The position numbers and the translations under genes were made by a program. DNA of 62,982 nt from Brucella tritici (GTDB taxonomy: Bacteria; Pseudomonadota; Alphaproteobacteria; Rhizobiales; Rhizobiaceae), in assembly GCF_008932295.1 (NCBI RefSeq), contig NZ_WBWA01000029.1, positions 1 through 62,982 of the forward strand, read 5' to 3'. This document shows, in pieces, positions 61,195 to 62,982 of the stretch (position 1 is the first letter of the stretch; the number at the start of each line of letters is the position of its first letter). The notes under the pieces are model-generated. The model saw only the letters and a program-made list of their open reading frames with translations, was not told the origin of the DNA and did no database searches.

Positions 61195-61916
61195 ATGGCT
61201 GAAGAAAATTTTTTCGCTGAACAGTTCAACCGGAAACGAAGCCATTTGCGCGGGGTCGCCTACCGCATGCTGGGATCACTGCCCGAAGCGGAAGACGCAG
61301 TGCAGGAGACCTGGCTGAGGCTGACACGCTCCGATATGCTTGAGGTCGAAAATCTTGGCGGTTGGCTGACAACCGTGCTGGCGCGCGTGTGCCTCGACAT
61401 GCTGCGTCAACGCAAAGCCCGGCGAGAGGAGAGTTTGGACCATGACGCGCCGGAACCGGTGATGGCAATCGCCGGCATCGACCCGGATCAGGAAATGGCC
61501 ATGGCTGATGCGGTCGGTTTGGCCATGATGGTCGTGCTCGAGAAACAGGGACCGGCAGAGCGCATCGCCTACGTGCTCCACGATATGTTCGACATTTCCT
61601 TCGACGATATCGGGACGATCGTTCAACGGACACCAGTCTCCGCCCGACAATTGGCGAGCCGGACACGGCGGCGCGTCTCAGTGCTGTGGCGGATCTGCGT
61701 GGCGCAGAACAGGTTGCCGCGGCCTTCAAGGGCCGCGCCCGCAACGCCAGTCCCGCACTCATCAATTGTGCCGTCGGTGTCCTGGTCGCGCCGAAGGGCA
61801 AACTGCTGGTCGCATTGGCAATCATTGTCGAACAGAGGCGGATCGTCGGCATCGAAGCCATCGCCGATCCGCAACGGCTCGCAACGCTAGATATGGAGGT
61901 GCTCGGATCAAGTTAA
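61195..61916 (+). pseudogene. ECF41-type (SigJ-like) sigma factor with internal deletion
   Basis: Sigma-2: QFNRKRSHLRGVAYRMLGSLPEAEDAVQETWLRLTRSD in pieces. Sigma-4: GPAERIAYVLHDMFDISFDDIGTIVQRTPVSARQLASRTRRRV. After RRRV the frame is lost; another frame resumes with ARLSAVADLRGAEQVAAAFKGRARNASPALINCAVGVLVAPKGKLLV in pieces, the second half of the SnoaL-like regulatory domain of ECF41 sigmas. Roughly 50 residues are missing at the join near 61675. Without that domain activity is probably abnormal or lost. It is divergent from the operon it should control. Confidence 0.8.
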
Positions 61917-62031
61917 GGAACCAATCTTCGGCACTATCTGGGGTAACGTTTGCTTTTGTCTAATGAGCAATTCGTTCTCTCAAAATTGAGCTTCTCAATG
62001 TTGAAGATGACGTGAACTCATGTTGAACCGC
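61917..62031. other. Intergenic, no gene
   Basis: Short stretch between the sigma relic and the decayed kinase; no gene seen. Confidence 0.35.
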
Positions 62032-62292
62032 GCCGTCGTCTTCCACGAGCGCGGAGAAATCCGTGATCGATCTTACGATGGCCAAGCATTCCGTGCCTCT
62101 GGTCTTAATCTGGTGGTGATCGCCTTTGTTGGGGCTACCTACGTCCTCGACGGTCTGTTTGATCACGATACAGTTCTCGAGATCGAAGAGCATTTCACCG
62201 ATCCGCGTCTGCATAATTCCTAATGGCGATCTAAGTTTATAGGAAGCGTCGATTAGGAAGTGCTGGCGTTTCCTAGCCTCAATCTCAACTGC
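62032..62292 (-). pseudogene. Decayed sensor histidine kinase (HisKA piece)
   Basis: Translation [32 protein letters not shown] then a degenerate helix ([24 protein letters not shown]). It aligns with the HisKA block xRxFLxDASHELRTPL. The phosphoaccepting His is replaced by Tyr and neither the sensor nor the ATPase domain is nearby. Read as a relic; low-confidence family call. Confidence 0.45.
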
Positions 62293-62559
62293 TTGAGTTT
62301 CCCATGAAAGCCGTCGAAAGAGAAACGACATCCATTGGGATGCCGTTGATCGGAAGACGTGTTCCGTGTGGGCGTGAGTCGATCTCCGCAGATGTTTCGG
62401 TGACACCGCTCCGGCACGCATGTCAGTTTGTCCGGCATGTGGGTGCGATGATTTGCGATCCGCCTTTTACCAAAACTCTACGAGAGTAGCCTAGGTCGAG
62501 ACTTCCTGTGCAAGTAGGTTAAGGAACCTGATTGAACAGATGGGTATCTTGCTAATGAC
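62293..62559. other. Intergenic, no gene supported
   Basis: About 270 bases upstream of the LacI-like operators; no gene seen. Confidence 0.3.
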
Positions 62560-62606
62560 AACGTTACCATCAGATGTTATAGAGCAGAAATATAAATGGT
62601 AACGTT
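62560..62606 (+). promoter_or_regulatory. Pair of LacI-family-like operators
   Basis: AACGTTACCAT (62560-62570) and ATGGTAACGTT (62596-62606) face each other; each is centred on ACGT, as in LacI/GalR-family sites. The centres are 41 bases apart, about four helical turns. They lie upstream of the truncated ABC permease gene. Confidence 0.5.
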
Positions 62607-62753
62607 ATCATTGATCGGAGGAAGTCAGTTGATAGCAATCCAGTTACAGATTTTCGAGCGCGATCCGGTCGCTCACGCTACATCAGGCTTCAGATATCGC
62701 GTTCAAGCCCTTTCTTTCATCGTGAAGGGGGAACAGTCGGGGCGGGCCCACAA

Positions 62754-62856
62754 TGCCTAGCCTGAATTTCCGCCCTATCCGGCGTTATGAGGACGCCCTG
62801 ATCGAAGGCGTCTATACAACGCTTTTTCTGGCCATTGTCGCGGCGATCATCGGACG
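62754..62856 (+). pseudogene. Amino-acid ABC transporter permease, N-terminal fragment
   Basis: 34 codons: MPSLNFRPIRRYEDALIEGV, YTTLFLAIVAAIIG. This is the cytosolic head and first membrane helix of a polar amino-acid (HisM/GlnP-like) inner-membrane permease. It is cut exactly where the next IS begins at 62857. The ATG overlaps a TAG of an upstream short frame (62630-62759), suggesting translational coupling to a lost or decayed leader gene. Confidence 0.6.
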
Positions 62857-62982
62857 GTGTTGTCACGTTAAGTTTCTCTGGCCGGAAAGGCCAGGGGCTC
62901 GTAGATATTCAGGCGAAACAGGCCGCAATTTTCCATGCATCGAAAGCTTCGAGGCGATGGTAGCGAATTGTGTGTGCGGCTC
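62857..62982 (-). mobile_element. IS end, runs out of the window
   Basis: Starts with GGTGTTGTCACGTTAAGTTT, similar to the end at 54049. The minus strand encodes TIRYHRLEAFDAWKIAACFA and a stop, matching the remnant at 54049-54349. The family is unclassified; the element continues beyond 62982. Confidence 0.5.

Noticed and set aside
62310..62489. Plus-strand frame opposite the kinase relic
   Set aside because: No ribosome binding site and no recognisable protein sequence.
1..62982. CRISPR array, tRNA, rRNA or integrase/att site
   Set aside because: No regular direct-repeat/spacer pattern, no tRNA cloverleaf and no tyrosine or serine integrase were found by reading; the three-copy repeat at 9596-11819 is too irregular for CRISPR.

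Overview
The window reads as accessory DNA of an alphaproteobacterium of the order Rhizobiales, most likely Brucellaceae (Ochrobactrum/Brucella group). Reasons: three SyrB-type coiled-coil proteins, a DUF6634-like protein, FixL/FixJ-type signalling, a Brucella-like palindromic miniature repeat, and a mix of IS3, IS6 and IS110 elements. I see no rRNA, tRNA or CRISPR array. The many IS copies, toxin-antitoxin (TA) pairs and broken genes suggest a plasmid or the variable part of a secondary replicon. The organism call is inference from gene content.

Layout. 1-3.7 kb: a Tat-signal basic protein, a VapBC module with a perfect palindromic operator, and recQ. 3.8-12.4 kb: an island of poorly known genes, mostly on the minus strand. 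It holds two unrecognised proteins, a metallophosphoesterase, a DUF6634-like protein, a 308-aa unknown, a tiny ORF behind a structured leader, a protein with a papain/transglutaminase-like Cys-His-Asp pattern, a WGR protein, and three diverged copies of an unexplained repeat of about 130 bp. 12.4-15 kb: an orphan C5-cytosine methyltransferase beside the catalytic remnant of an EcoRII-C-type restriction enzyme, followed by a Phd/VapC pair with three operator copies. 15-20 kb: small proteins and three SyrB-like genes. 20.2-21.7 kb: an IS6 element that joins a cut SPFH gene to a cut LysR gene, the mark of an IS-mediated deletion.

21.8-47.2 kb is a stress/detoxification and signalling stretch. 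It contains an NDH-2-like flavoprotein, two SDR enzymes each beside a divergent regulator (LysR, AraC), and a four-gene operon of a 1168-aa multi-PAS kinase with three response regulators. It also holds secreted cupins and hydrolases, an AhpD-like protein, a metallo-hydrolase, an EmrAB-type pump with a divergent TetR, a Tat-exported haloperoxidase-like hydrolase and a second, orphan multi-PAS kinase.

47.2-52.7 kb is a mobile-element pile-up: one IS110/IS1111-type element abuts an IS2-like IS3 element, which contains an IS407-like IS3 element, which contains a second IS110-family element whose transposase has one amber codon. 52.8-58.9 kb mixes intact genes (serine hydrolase, DUF1905/YdeI protein, MscS channel with a cyclic-nucleotide-binding domain) with a chimeric dehydrogenase/hydrolase ORF, a truncated cupin, a truncated redoxin and an IS6 element split by a 102-bp MITE flanked by TA. 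59.2-61.9 kb is an ECF41-type module: NmrA-like oxidoreductase, two carboxymuconolactone-decarboxylase proteins and a divergent sigma factor, with a perfect TGTCACA-N16-CGTC promoter although the sigma gene and one target gene are broken. The right end holds a decayed kinase, a pair of LacI-like operators and an ABC permease cut by another IS.
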